A DNA stretch of 10,984 bases. It comes from Acidobacteriota bacterium (GTDB lineage Bacteria > Acidobacteriota > Thermoanaerobaculia > Multivoradales > JAHEKO01). Under the pieces are notes generated by a model. The model saw nothing but the letters and a program-made list of their open reading frames with translations, had not been told where the DNA came from and searched no databases. Both the position numbers and the translations under genes were made by a program. Positions 5,088 through 10,984 of the stretch are shown here, piece after piece. The stretch covers positions 1 through 10,984 of the forward strand of contig JAHEKO010000082.1 of assembly GCA_024638355.1 (NCBI GenBank), in the 5' to 3' direction. Every line of letters begins with the position of its first letter. The first letter of the stretch is position 1.

Positions 5088-7867
5088 GAGCGGCCTCCTC
5101 GAGCCGCGCTTCCGGCCGCCGTGGTCCAGAACGCCAGGCCCGCCGCGCCGATGCCACCGGCGACCGCGAGCATCACGCCGACGTCGAAGATCGTTGTCGT
5201 GTGCACGGGGAGCGACAGCCCGAAGAGCGCCACTTCGCCGTGCAGCTGGGTCAAGAACGGGTCGCCGGAGGCCCAGCCGATCGCGCCGGTGGCCAGCATC
5301 AAACCGGCTCCGAGAATCGCCACGCCGGAAAGGGAGGCCCTCGACCGCCGGCCGAGGCGAGATGGGCCGAACGCGGCGAAGCCGAGCATGGCGGTCACCC
5401 CGAGACTCAAGCCCGCCACGAAGCCGCCTCCGGGCGCGTTGTGTCCCTTGAGCAGAAGAACCAGCGCGAACAGAGCTCCGATCGGCAGGATGGCTCGAGC
5501 CAGGCCGGGGAGCAGTCCCCGTGGCGGCGGCGAGGCGGTCTCCGCGCCGCCGGCCGCGCCCCCGCGGTCGTCGCGCTCCCGACCCTTGAGGAGGGCGACC
5601 ACGCCGAGGGTCCCGAGCACCACGACGATGGTCTCCATCAGGGTGTCCACGGACCGGACGTCGGTCAGGACGACGTTGACGAGATTGTCGCCCTTGGCGA
5701 TCGCCGGAGCCACCTCGCGCACGTAGGTCGCGACCGCCGTGTCGGGGGTGCTGCGGGACAGGGCGGCCACCCAGGAGGCGGCGCCGACGCCCGCCGCCGA
5801 GGCCAGAAGGACCCGGCCCCAGCGCCGCGGCCGCTCGCGCTCGCCCGCGACCTCGCGGGGACCGGTGGGTAGAGCCCAGAGCGCGAGAGCGAAGAAGATG
5901 GTGACCAGCACCTCTACGAGCAGCTGCGTGAGCATCAGGTCCGGGCCGTTCGCCAGGCGAAAGAGCATGGCCACGGCGAAACCGATAGCGGTGAGGATCA
6001 GCACTCGGGGCAGCGGCCGGACCGCGGCCACGAGAAACGCCAGCAGCACCGCCAGGGTGGCGACTATCGTCGCGCCGGCCGGCTCCGCCGAGATCCAATC
6101 GATCTCGCTCAGCCCCGGCAGCAGGACGAGGCCGGGAAGGAGCCCGCAGGCGGCGGCGATTGCCAGGTACGCCCTGGGCGATCCGCCCGCCAGCGCGCGG
6201 ACGACGAGCTCGCCGATGGACTGCGAGGCCGCCATCAGCGAGTCGAAGAGCTCCGAGCCGTGCCACCAGCGCGGGGCCTGCTCCTTGAGGAAGCGAAGGC
6301 CCAGCCACTTGTCCACAAGGTATCCGGTCGACACGATTAGGACGCTCAACAGAAGCGCCGCGTTGATGCCGTACCAGAGAGACAGGGCCTTGACTTCGAG
6401 CGGTCTGCCGACCATCGCGAAGGCGACCGGCTCGAGGAAGACGCGATCGACCCAGGGCGCCGCCGGGCCGGCGAGAAGCGTCGAGCCCGCCAAGGCCAGC
6501 GGCGCGAGCAGCAGGCCGACCGACGGCCGCTCGGCCGCTCGGGCGCTTGCGCTCCGGGCTTGGCCCGTGAAGACCTCGAAGAAGAAGCGACTCGAGTAGG
6601 CGACGGTGCCCACCGATCCCAGCACGATGGCGCCGACCGCCAGTCCGTGGACCCAGAGCTCGGCCATCATCGCCTTCTTGAGGATCAGCTCCTTGGACAG
6701 GAACCCGGCAAGGGGCGGTATCCCGGCCATCGAACCGGCGAGAATCGCCGCGGCCACGGCCAGTTGCGGCGCCCGGCGCCAGAGACCGCCCAGGTCGTGG
6801 AGCGAGCGGGAGTGGGCGGCGTGGTCCACGCCTCCGACGGTCAGGAAGAGCCCCGCCTTGAAGACGGCGTGGGCGAATACGTGCAGGATGGCGGCGCGAA
6901 TCGCGATGTCCGTCCCCAATCCGATCGTCAGCGTGATGAGACCGAGCTGAGAGACCGTGGACCACGCCATCAGGAGCTTGATGTCGCTCTGCGCCAGCGC
7001 CCGCACGCTGCCCCAGACGCAGGTGGCCGCTCCCAGCGGCAGCAGGCCCCAGGTCCAGAGCGGCGACCCCCCGAGGACCGGATAGAAGAAGAGGAGCAGG
7101 ATCACGCCCGCCTTGACCATCGTCGCCGAGTGGAGGTAGGCCGAGACCGGGGTGGGCGCCGCCATCGCGCCCGGTAGCCAGAAGTGCGTCGGTACCTGAG
7201 CGCTCTTGGTCAGCACGGCCGGCAGGATCAAAGCCAGGGCGAGGGTCGCGACCGCCGGCTCGAGCTCGAGGCCGAGCAGCGCCGCGAGGCTGGCGGTATC
7301 CGTCTGGGCGATGAGGTAGAGCAGGCCGACGAGCATCGACAGGCCGCCCGCTACGGTCACCAGCAGCGCGTGACTCGCCGCCCGCAGGCCGGCTTGGCCC
7401 TTGGAGCGGTCGCTGCTGATCAGGAAGAACGAGCAGAGCCCGGTGAGCTCCCAGAAGACGTAGAGAAGGAGCAGGTTGTCGGCGAGAATCAGTCCCAGCA
7501 TCGCCGCTTCGAAGGCGGCGAGCAGCGCGATGGTTCGCCCGGCCCGACGGTCGCCGTGGAAGTAGCTGCCGGCGTATTGGAGAACCAGTAGGCCGATCGC
7601 GGCCACCAGCAGGGCGAGAGCCAGCGTCGACACGTCGAGGCGCCAGCTCACGTCGAGACGGAGGGTGGGAGAGCCGACCCATACCGTCGCTACACCGATC
7701 GAGCGCTGCCACAGGAGCGCCGCGGCGGCGGCGAGCGAGACTGCCGAGGCGCCCGCGCCCCACACCGACGCCGTGCGCGGCGGCAGCCGGCCGAGGAAGA
7801 TGGCGAGCGCGGCCAGCGCCGGCGCCACGACCAGAAGAGTCGCCCAGAGGGCGGCCGCCGCGCTCAC
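5084..7867 (-). CDS. mrpA: fused Mrp-type Na+/H+ antiporter subunits A and B
   Basis: A 927-residue fusion and the largest subunit of the complex. Residues about 1-480 are the NuoL-like ion module, with E140 (FWELTGLCSFF), K221 (LTKSAQVPTHFWLPGAM), K252 (TMVKAGV), the H329/H333/K337 set and IPPLAGFLSKELIL (383-396). E140 has the same number as the essential glutamate of Bacillus MrpA. The MrpA-specific extension follows: an MbhD/DUF4040-like part (about 605-665, RLANGPDLMLTQLLVEVLVT) and an MbhE-like part (about 727-762, DVRSVDTLMETIVVVLGTLG). A low-complexity linker (about 765-785) leads to an MrpB domain (about 790-917) with LLKGHNAPGGGFVAGLSLG. MrpA and MrpB are separate genes in Bacillus and fused in group 2 operons such as Sinorhizobium pha. 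The start is GTG at 7867, with GGAG seven bases upstream. It is the first gene of the operon. Confidence 0.95.
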   Translation of the reverse strand: MSAAAALWATLLVVAPALAALAIFLGRLPPRTASVWGAGASAVSLAAAAALLWQRSIGVATVWVGSPTLRLDVSWRLDVSTLALALLVAAIGLLVLQYAGSYFHGDRRAGRTIALLAAFEAAMLGLILADNLLLLYVFWELTGLCSFFLISSDRSKGQAGLRAASHALLVTVAGGLSMLVGLLYLIAQTDTASLAALLGLELEPAVATLALALILPAVLTKSAQVPTHFWLPGAMAAPTPVSAYLHSATMVKAGVILLLFFYPVLGGSPLWTWGLLPLGAATCVWGSVRALAQSDIKLLMAWSTVSQLGLITLTIGLGTDIAIRAAILHVFAHAVFKAGLFLTVGGVDHAAHSRSLHDLGGLWRRAPQLAVAAAILAGSMAGIPPLAGFLSKELILKKAMMAELWVHGLAVGAIVLGSVGTVAYSSRFFFEVFTGQARSASARAAERPSVGLLLAPLALAGSTLLAGPAAPWVDRVFLEPVAFAMVGRPLEVKALSLWYGINAALLLSVLIVSTGYLVDKWLGLRFLKEQAPRWWHGSELFDSLMAASQSIGELVVRALAGGSPRAYLAIAAACGLLPGLVLLPGLSEIDWISAEPAGATIVATLAVLLAFLVAAVRPLPRVLILTAIGFAVAMLFRLANGPDLMLTQLLVEVLVTIFFALALWALPTGPREVAGERERPRRWGRVLLASAAGVGAASWVAALSRSTPDTAVATYVREVAPAIAKGDNLVNVVLTDVRSVDTLMETIVVVLGTLGVVALLKGRERDDRGGAAGGAETASPPPRGLLPGLARAILPIGALFALVLLLKGHNAPGGGFVAGLSLGVTAMLGFAAFGPSRLGRRSRASLSGVAILGAGLMLATGAIGWASGDPFLTQLHGEVALFGLSLPVHTTTIFDVGVMLAVAGGIGAAGLAFWTTAAGSAARGGRS

Positions 7868-7926
7868 CTACGAGCTCCGGTGGCGCGGCGCCGGCCTCGG
7901 GCGCTCGACTGGAGTGGATCGGTCAT
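7864..7926 (-). other. possible 20-codon leader frame ahead of mrpAB
   Basis: An ATG at 7926 opens a 20-residue frame (MTDPLQSSARGRRRATGARR) whose TGA stop at 7866-7864 overlaps the GTG start of mrpAB as GTGA. This is the same geometry used at the gene junctions downstream. No Shine-Dalgarno is evident before the ATG, the peptide is Arg-rich low-complexity sequence of the kind GC-rich DNA produces by chance, and I know no homologue. It could be a coupling leader, but chance is at least as likely. Confidence 0.2.
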
Positions 7927-7951
7927 GATGGCTGGGTGTCTGCAGGTTCTC

Positions 7952-7968
7952 CGTGGCGGCTCGCCACG
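7952..7968. repeat. perfect inverted repeat upstream of the mrp operon
   Basis: CGTGGCG (7952-7958) and CGCCACG (7962-7968) form a perfect 7-bp stem with a 3-base loop. The hairpin lies 15 bases beyond the stop of the Usp remnant and about 85 bases before the mrpAB start, reading on the - strand. No T tract follows, so a simple intrinsic terminator is not well supported. It could terminate the old Usp transcript, or act as an operator or RNA leader structure for mrp. Confidence 0.4.
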
Positions 7969-7983
7969 ATCAGGCTGCGCTGG

Positions 7984-8158
7984 TCACCCGCGGAGCGTCA
8001 GCACCGAGCACTCCACTCTCCGCAGAACTCGCTCGGCATTATTACCGAGATCAGCAGGCCGTCCACGCCGCCTCGCGACAGCGTGCCCATCACAACCATG
8101 TCGGACTCCACGGCGAAACGGCCGATCACTTCGCGTAGGGCTCGCCCTTGACGAGGAG
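7984..8158 (-). pseudogene. decayed C-terminal fragment of a universal stress protein (UspA family)
   Basis: Three consecutive blocks in shifting frames match the C-terminal half of UspA-family proteins, in the right order. LLVKGEP (8158-8138) is the pre-helix motif. LREVIGRFAVES then DMVVMGTLSRGGVDGLLI (8138-8049) holds the VMGT...RGG core. GNNAERVLRRVECSVLTLRG then stop (8046-7984) holds the conserved terminal GNxAERVLRRVxCSVL. Each junction behaves as two extra bases or one missing base: TA after the Pro codon near 8137, and TC near 8047. No N-terminal half is present, because the fragment starts only 30 bases after the end of the DUF5996 gene. Intact UspA domains bind nucleotides and act in stress survival; this copy cannot make one. 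Assembly error cannot fully explain it, since the first half of the gene is missing too. Confidence 0.72.
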
Positions 8159-8179
8159 GCCGGGCCTCGAGCCTCGGCC
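8158..8179 (-). terminator. GC-rich hairpin downstream of the DUF5996 gene
   Basis: On the - strand, GGCCG-A-GGC pairs with GCCCGGCC across a TCGAG loop, giving an 8-bp all-GC stem with a single bulged A. It begins 8 bases after the TAG stop of the DUF5996 gene, the expected place for a terminator. No clear U tract follows (the next bases are TCCTCGTC), so efficiency is uncertain. Its promoter-distal arm touches the start of the Usp remnant. Confidence 0.4.
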
Positions 8180-8187
8180 GCGGGCGG

Positions 8188-9009
8188 CTAGTCCGTCATC
8201 AGCTTCGCGCCGGCCCGCTGGAGCGTGGTGAGGAATGCGCGGAGCATCTCTTCGCCCGTCTCGCCGGAGAGCTCCGCGTAGGGCAGCACGGCCCCCTGGA
8301 AGCCTTCGGTGTACCAGCGGGCGCCCGGCGGCATCTCGGTGCCGGCGAGCTCGTCGGGGAGCGGATAGGCGGTCGCGTAGATGTAGGCCTCCGACAGGTT
8401 GTCGTCACCGGTCGAGAAGCCGAAGTTCATCTGCTCGTCGGCGTTCTCCTCGTCGTCGGGATCGACATCCGGCACGAGCCGGCCGGAGAACCAGTTCATC
8501 GACAGATCGAAGTGATGCGGGAAGAGCTGCACCGGGCTGGTGGACTCGCGAAGCGCGCCGCCGAACGACTTCAACTGGAGGTCCATGGTCGACAGGGCTC
8601 GAAGGTAGCGGCCGACCGCCTGTCGGTCGTAGGCGCCCGCGTCGCTGGCGTGCTTGTCGCGCTCGAGGCTCGGCTCGGCGCCGACGGCTCTCGCCTTGCC
8701 GAGCGCCCAGTCGAGGAGCTCGACGGCAGGCTGCCCGGACAGAGCGACCGTGTCCCGCTCGCCGCTGGTCGCCGAGAAGGTGGCTTCGTGGCGCGTGAGG
8801 TCGAGGCCGAGCTCGAACGACCCCTCCGGCGCCGGAATCGGCGTGGTGGTGAGGCCGCCGGCGGCGAGCCGCAGGCTGACGTGCCACCAGTGGCGCTGGT
8901 ACGGCGTCAGCGCCCGACGAATCTTGCCCAGCACCTGCGTATAGCCGTGGAGAGTGTCGCGGGTGTCGATCCAATCCGCGAGCGTCAAATCCGGAAACGT
9001 CGTGCTCAA
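8188..9009 (-). CDS. DUF5996-family protein of unknown function
   Basis: A 273-residue soluble protein with no signal peptide or membrane segment. It carries the motifs of the DUF5996 family in order: TRDTLHGYTQVLGKIR (16-31), a HWWHVSL core (40-46), GLTTTPIP (52-59), SPVQLFPHHFDLSMNWFSGR (158-177), EAYIYATAYP (207-216) and GAVLPYAEL (239-247). The Trp/His-rich pattern may suggest a binding or catalytic site, but no activity is known to me. The start is TTG at 9009: the homologous region begins right there (TFPDLTLADW), a GGGAGGGAGGA Shine-Dalgarno lies six bases upstream, and the TTG overlaps the preceding gene's stop as TTGA. The frame stays open upstream only as a shadow of the + strand gene. 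It is translated with the small protein gene ahead of it. Confidence 0.82.
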   Translation of the reverse strand: MSTTFPDLTLADWIDTRDTLHGYTQVLGKIRRALTPYQRHWWHVSLRLAAGGLTTTPIPAPEGSFELGLDLTRHEATFSATSGERDTVALSGQPAVELLDWALGKARAVGAEPSLERDKHASDAGAYDRQAVGRYLRALSTMDLQLKSFGGALRESTSPVQLFPHHFDLSMNWFSGRLVPDVDPDDEENADEQMNFGFSTGDDNLSEAYIYATAYPLPDELAGTEMPPGARWYTEGFQGAVLPYAELSGETGEEMLRAFLTTLQRAGAKLMTD

Positions 9010-9230
9010 GCGGGTCCTCCCTCCCAGGAATCGTCCCGAACGTCGTGCCGCAGCCAGTAGATCGAGCCGTCGGCGGCCGCGATCTTGAAGCTCCGGTGGT
9101 CGGGCGTGCGCCGGCGATCGAGGATCTCGGTCACCTCGACCCGCCTGTCGCCGTCGACGAACCGTCGGGGCGTTTCTTCGCCGCGGTATCCGGCGTAACA
9201 CTCGACGCGGAGACCGGACTCGGGGTGCAT
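9006..9230 (-). CDS. small conserved protein, 74 residues, function unknown
   Basis: A 74-residue soluble protein with the pattern LRVECYAGYRGEETPRRF near the N-terminus, then RRVEVTEILDRR, FKIAAADGSIYWLRHD and a final DDSWEGG. I recognise this as a widespread small bacterial protein (often starting MRVECYSGYR, with a DHxYFKV segment and a terminal LRHD segment), probably an all-beta fold. I know of no assigned function. The ATG at 9230 is the only plausible start, since the conserved block begins seven residues later. A Shine-Dalgarno is not obvious. Its TGA overlaps the TTG start of the DUF5996 gene, so the two are likely co-translated and may act together. It is divergent from the AAA-like gene, 57 bases away. 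Confidence 0.75.
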   Translation of the reverse strand: MHPESGLRVECYAGYRGEETPRRFVDGDRRVEVTEILDRRRTPDHRSFKIAAADGSIYWLRHDVRDDSWEGGPA

Positions 9231-9287
9231 GGACCCAGCGTATCGCGGAGCGTGAGAGAATCGTCGGCACATTGGGATCCAGGGCCA
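9231..9287. promoter_or_regulatory. short divergent intergenic region
   Basis: These 57 bases lie between two divergent starts (ATG at 9230 on the - strand and the proposed GTG at 9288 on the + strand), so promoters for both directions should be here or just inside the flanking genes. I see no convincing -35/-10 pair and no strong inverted repeat. The call rests on gene layout only. Confidence 0.3.
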
Positions 9288-10502
9288 GTGGCTGACCAGG
9301 AGACGATCTGGCGGTACGTTTCCGCCGCCGAATACGTGCCGCCGAGCGACCTCTCGAGCGAGACGCTCCGAGGCTTCCGCCGCGTGTGGAAATCGGCGCT
9401 GGGTGTCGTGCGCAGGGCGAAGGACAGCGACGCCGAGCCGCCGCCGCACGAGCGGCCGTCCGCGGAGTTGCTGACCGGCGTGCTGCCCGAGCTCGATGCG
9501 GAGGAGATGGCGCGCGCGCTGGGCGCGGCCCTGGAGGAGCGCCACGACCTGGCCAGCGGCGCGGCCCGGGCCGGCGTGGTCGTCGGGCCGCCCGGCTCGC
9601 ACCTCGGCGAGGTGATGACGGCCCTGGCGCGCGGCCGGGAGTGGCGGGAGCTCGAGCCGCCGCCGCGGGTCGAGCTTCTCGGTGGCGCCGAAGAGGTCCG
9701 AAAGCAGCTGGAGGCGCTCGAAGCGGAATCCGACCGGCCGACCGTGATTTCACAACTCGACCGCTGGCTGTTGCGAAGCGAGAGCGCGCTTCCGGCCGTG
9801 CGCTCGATGCTCGAGCGAGTCCGCGGCATGCCCTCTCCCGTCCTGGTCGGCTGCGATAGCTGGGCGTGGTCCTTTCTCGATCACACCGTGGGTGTCGGAG
9901 ACCTTCTGGGAGAGCCCCTGACCCTGGCCGCGCTGGACGCCCGGGCGCTGGCCGGCTGGCTCGGTCCGCCGCTGCGGTCCAAGGGGTTCGCCTGCCGCTC
10001 GACGGGCAAGCGGAACGAGGTGATCTTCGGTCCCCCGGCGGATCCCCGGAACAAGGAAGAAGGCGAGACCCAGTCGGTTCCCGCGACGCTGGTGAGGCTG
10101 GCCTCGGCGGCCCGGGGCAATCCGGGAGTGGCTCTCGACCTGTGGAGGCGCTGCCTGCGCCTGGGGACCGAGGAGCGGAAAGGGGAGGGCGACGTGGAGA
10201 CCGAGCGACAGAATGCGCTGTGGACGTCGCCCCTCCACGAGCTCGACGTCGTGATCCCCTCCCGGCTCGCAGAGGTCCACAGATTCGTCCTGCATGCGGT
10301 GCTGGTGCACGGCGGTCTCGAGCGGGAGCTGCTGACCGAGGTCTTACCCTTCCCGCGCCACGATCTTCTCCGGCGCATCCGCGACGTGGTCAACGAAGGC
10401 CTGCTGGAGGAGCGCGAAGGCGAGCTACGAGTCCCCATCAACGCCTACACCGCGGTGCGAGGGCATCTCAAGAGCGAGGGATTCCTGGTCGATGGGTTCT
10501 AG
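9288..10502 (+). CDS. AAA-like protein with degenerate P-loop and C-terminal winged helix, next to MscS
   Basis: A soluble protein of about 404 residues from the proposed GTG start. I do not recognise a named family, but the architecture resembles an AAA/STAND-type ATPase. A strand followed by GPPGSHLGEV (100-109) sits where a Walker A loop would be, with the GK[S/T] of GPPGSGKS replaced by HLG. VISQLDRWLLR (153-163) resembles Walker B but lacks the adjacent acidic residue. PVLVGCDSWAWSFL (184-197) resembles a sensor-1 strand, and LVRLASAARGNPGVALDLW (268-286) the GNP-containing lid helix. The last 80 residues (about 325-400) look like a winged-helix domain. ATP binding by the normal mechanism is therefore doubtful. 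The start is uncertain: the frame is open further upstream, and GTG 9288 is the start that best clears the divergent gene, though its Shine-Dalgarno is weak. It is followed 25 bases later by an MscS channel gene, so a shared operon and a channel-related role are inferred. Confidence 0.6.
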   Translation: MADQETIWRYVSAAEYVPPSDLSSETLRGFRRVWKSALGVVRRAKDSDAEPPPHERPSAELLTGVLPELDAEEMARALGAALEERHDLASGAARAGVVVGPPGSHLGEVMTALARGREWRELEPPPRVELLGGAEEVRKQLEALEAESDRPTVISQLDRWLLRSESALPAVRSMLERVRGMPSPVLVGCDSWAWSFLDHTVGVGDLLGEPLTLAALDARALAGWLGPPLRSKGFACRSTGKRNEVIFGPPADPRNKEEGETQSVPATLVRLASAARGNPGVALDLWRRCLRLGTEERKGEGDVETERQNALWTSPLHELDVVIPSRLAEVHRFVLHAVLVHGGLERELLTEVLPFPRHDLLRRIRDVVNEGLLEEREGELRVPINAYTAVRGHLKSEGFLVDGF

Positions 10503-10513
10503 GGATGGGCTAC

Positions 10514-10520
10514 AGGAGGG
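10514..10520 (+). promoter_or_regulatory. Shine-Dalgarno of the MscS gene
   Basis: AGGAGGG lies seven bases ahead of the ATG at 10528 and fixes that start. It is among the strongest ribosome-binding sites in the window and sits wholly in the 25-base gap after the AAA-like gene, so the channel need not depend on translational coupling. Confidence 0.75.
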
Positions 10521-10527
10521 ATAGCTG

Positions 10528-10984
10528 ATGGGCGGCTCGGAGGGCCAGCAGATCGAAGCCACGCGGATCTTCCGTGACTGGAGCGAGGTCGAGTACGTCG
10601 AGGCCGCGGTGGCCCTGGCGATCACCCTGGCGCTGATCGCCGTGGTGAAGGTCATCGTGCCGAAAGTAGCCGGCTGGCTGCCCGATCGCTTCCGCTTCTA
10701 CATCCTGCCGTGGGAGCCCCTTCTGCGCCTGCTGATCCTGGTTGCGTCGATTCTCTACATCGCCCCGCTGTTCATCGAGCCGACGGCCGAGAACCTCCTG
10801 GCCATCGGCGGGGCGATGGCGGTGGCGTTCGGTTTCGCGTTCAAGGACTACGCGAGCAGCCTGATCGCCGGCGTCGTCGCCCTCTACGAGCGCCCCTACC
10901 GGCCCGGCGACTGGGTGCGGATCGGCAACACCTACGGCGAGGTCCAGAGGCTCAGCCTGAGGACCGTCGACGTCCTGACCCCGG
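10528..10984 (+). CDS. MscS-family mechanosensitive ion channel (3' truncated)
   Basis: A partial gene: 152 residues are visible before the window ends. Three hydrophobic segments are seen, at about 24-45, 65-83 and 88-122. The last is the pore-lining helix with the small-residue-rich GGAMAVAFGFAFKDYASSLIAG typical of TM3 in MscS. It continues into LYERPYRPGDWVRIGNTYGEV (119-139), the conserved start of the MscS beta domain. MscS channels open under membrane tension and release solutes during hypo-osmotic shock. The N-terminus is short, so this looks like a small MscS/YnaI-like channel rather than a long MscK type, though the C-terminal length is unknown. The start at 10528 is supported by the strong ribosome-binding site. 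It is probably co-transcribed with the AAA-like gene upstream. Confidence 0.92.
   Translation, partial: MGGSEGQQIEATRIFRDWSEVEYVEAAVALAITLALIAVVKVIVPKVAGWLPDRFRFYILPWEPLLRLLILVASILYIAPLFIEPTAENLLAIGGAMAVAFGFAFKDYASSLIAGVVALYERPYRPGDWVRIGNTYGEVQRLSLRTVDVLTP

Larger units (their letters stand above)
7868..8187. other. 320-base intergenic region without an intact gene
   Basis: This gap separates the start of mrpAB from the end of the DUF5996 gene, both on the - strand. It contains the Usp pseudogene fragment, two GC-rich hairpins and the possible short leader frame listed separately. The mrp operon promoter is expected here, because the gap and hairpins argue against read-through from the DUF5996 pair. 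I could not pick out convincing -35 and -10 boxes, and I see no recognisable riboswitch. Confidence 0.6.

Noticed and set aside
4626..5726. Long + strand open frames opposite the mrp genes
   Set aside because: They are composed of Arg, Pro, Gly and Ala repeats typical of antisense GC-rich frames, and no ribosome-binding site or family motif is seen.
4692..7763. Apparent 1023-codon - strand gene
   Set aside because: Only its last 131 codons (mrpC) look like a protein; the rest is an out-of-frame reading of mrpAB.
3193..7867. NADH dehydrogenase (Nuo) subunits L, M/N and K
   Set aside because: The proteins are homologous to Nuo subunits, but the presence of MrpB, E, F and G and the gene order identify an Mrp antiporter. 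No NADH- or quinone-binding subunits are present.
7868..8187. A Na+-responsive or other riboswitch before the mrp operon
   Set aside because: Only simple GC hairpins and the Usp relic are visible; I could not match any conserved riboswitch core.
9045..9287. Longer N-terminus for the AAA-like protein, including a GTG at 9252
   Set aside because: Upstream codons overlap the small divergent gene, the sequence has no protein-like features, and the GTG at 9252 has a Shine-Dalgarno only one base away.

Overview
The window is a dense, GC-rich stretch (roughly two thirds G+C by eye) from a bacterium, most likely Gram-negative. Start codons are ATG, GTG and TTG, and genes are tightly packed with stop/start overlaps. 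Nothing in it fixes the phylum. The fused MrpA-MrpB subunit is the arrangement known from proteobacterial 'group 2' mrp/pha/sha operons, which is only a weak pointer. I see no rRNA, tRNA, insertion sequence, CRISPR array or phage gene.

Left edge (1-545, + strand): the 3' part of a TerC-family membrane protein with a second PGPGW-type membrane domain fused at its C-terminus. It converges on the next operon across a 27-base gap that holds a small hairpin.

Centre (573-7867, - strand, read right to left): a seven-gene unit. Six genes encode a complete Mrp-type multisubunit Na+/H+ antiporter: mrpAB (fused), mrpC, mrpD, mrpE, mrpF and mrpG. The seventh encodes a thiamine-diphosphate enzyme resembling catabolic acetolactate synthase (AlsS type). 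Five of the six junctions are 4-base GTGA or ATGA overlaps and the sixth overlaps by 11 bases, so the enzyme is translationally coupled to the antiporter. Residues known to matter in Bacillus MrpA and MrpD (a Glu in TM5 and a Lys in TM7 of each) are present, so the pump should be functional.

Middle gap (7868-8187): no intact gene. On the - strand it holds a decayed universal-stress-protein (UspA) 3' fragment with two frame breaks, two GC-rich hairpins, and a possible 20-codon leader frame whose stop overlaps the mrpAB start.

Right side: a - strand pair (9230 to 8188) of a 74-residue conserved small protein and a DUF5996-family protein, joined by a TTGA overlap. Divergent from it, on the + strand, is a 404-residue AAA-like protein whose P-loop has lost its GK[S/T] residues. 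It is followed 25 bases later by an MscS-family mechanosensitive channel that runs off the end of the window.

Taken together, this looks like an envelope and ion-homeostasis neighbourhood: TerC, Na+/H+ antiport, a stress-protein relic and an osmotic release channel. The two most unusual associations are the acetolactate-synthase-like enzyme built into the mrp operon and the apparently ATP-binding-dead AAA protein paired with the MscS channel.
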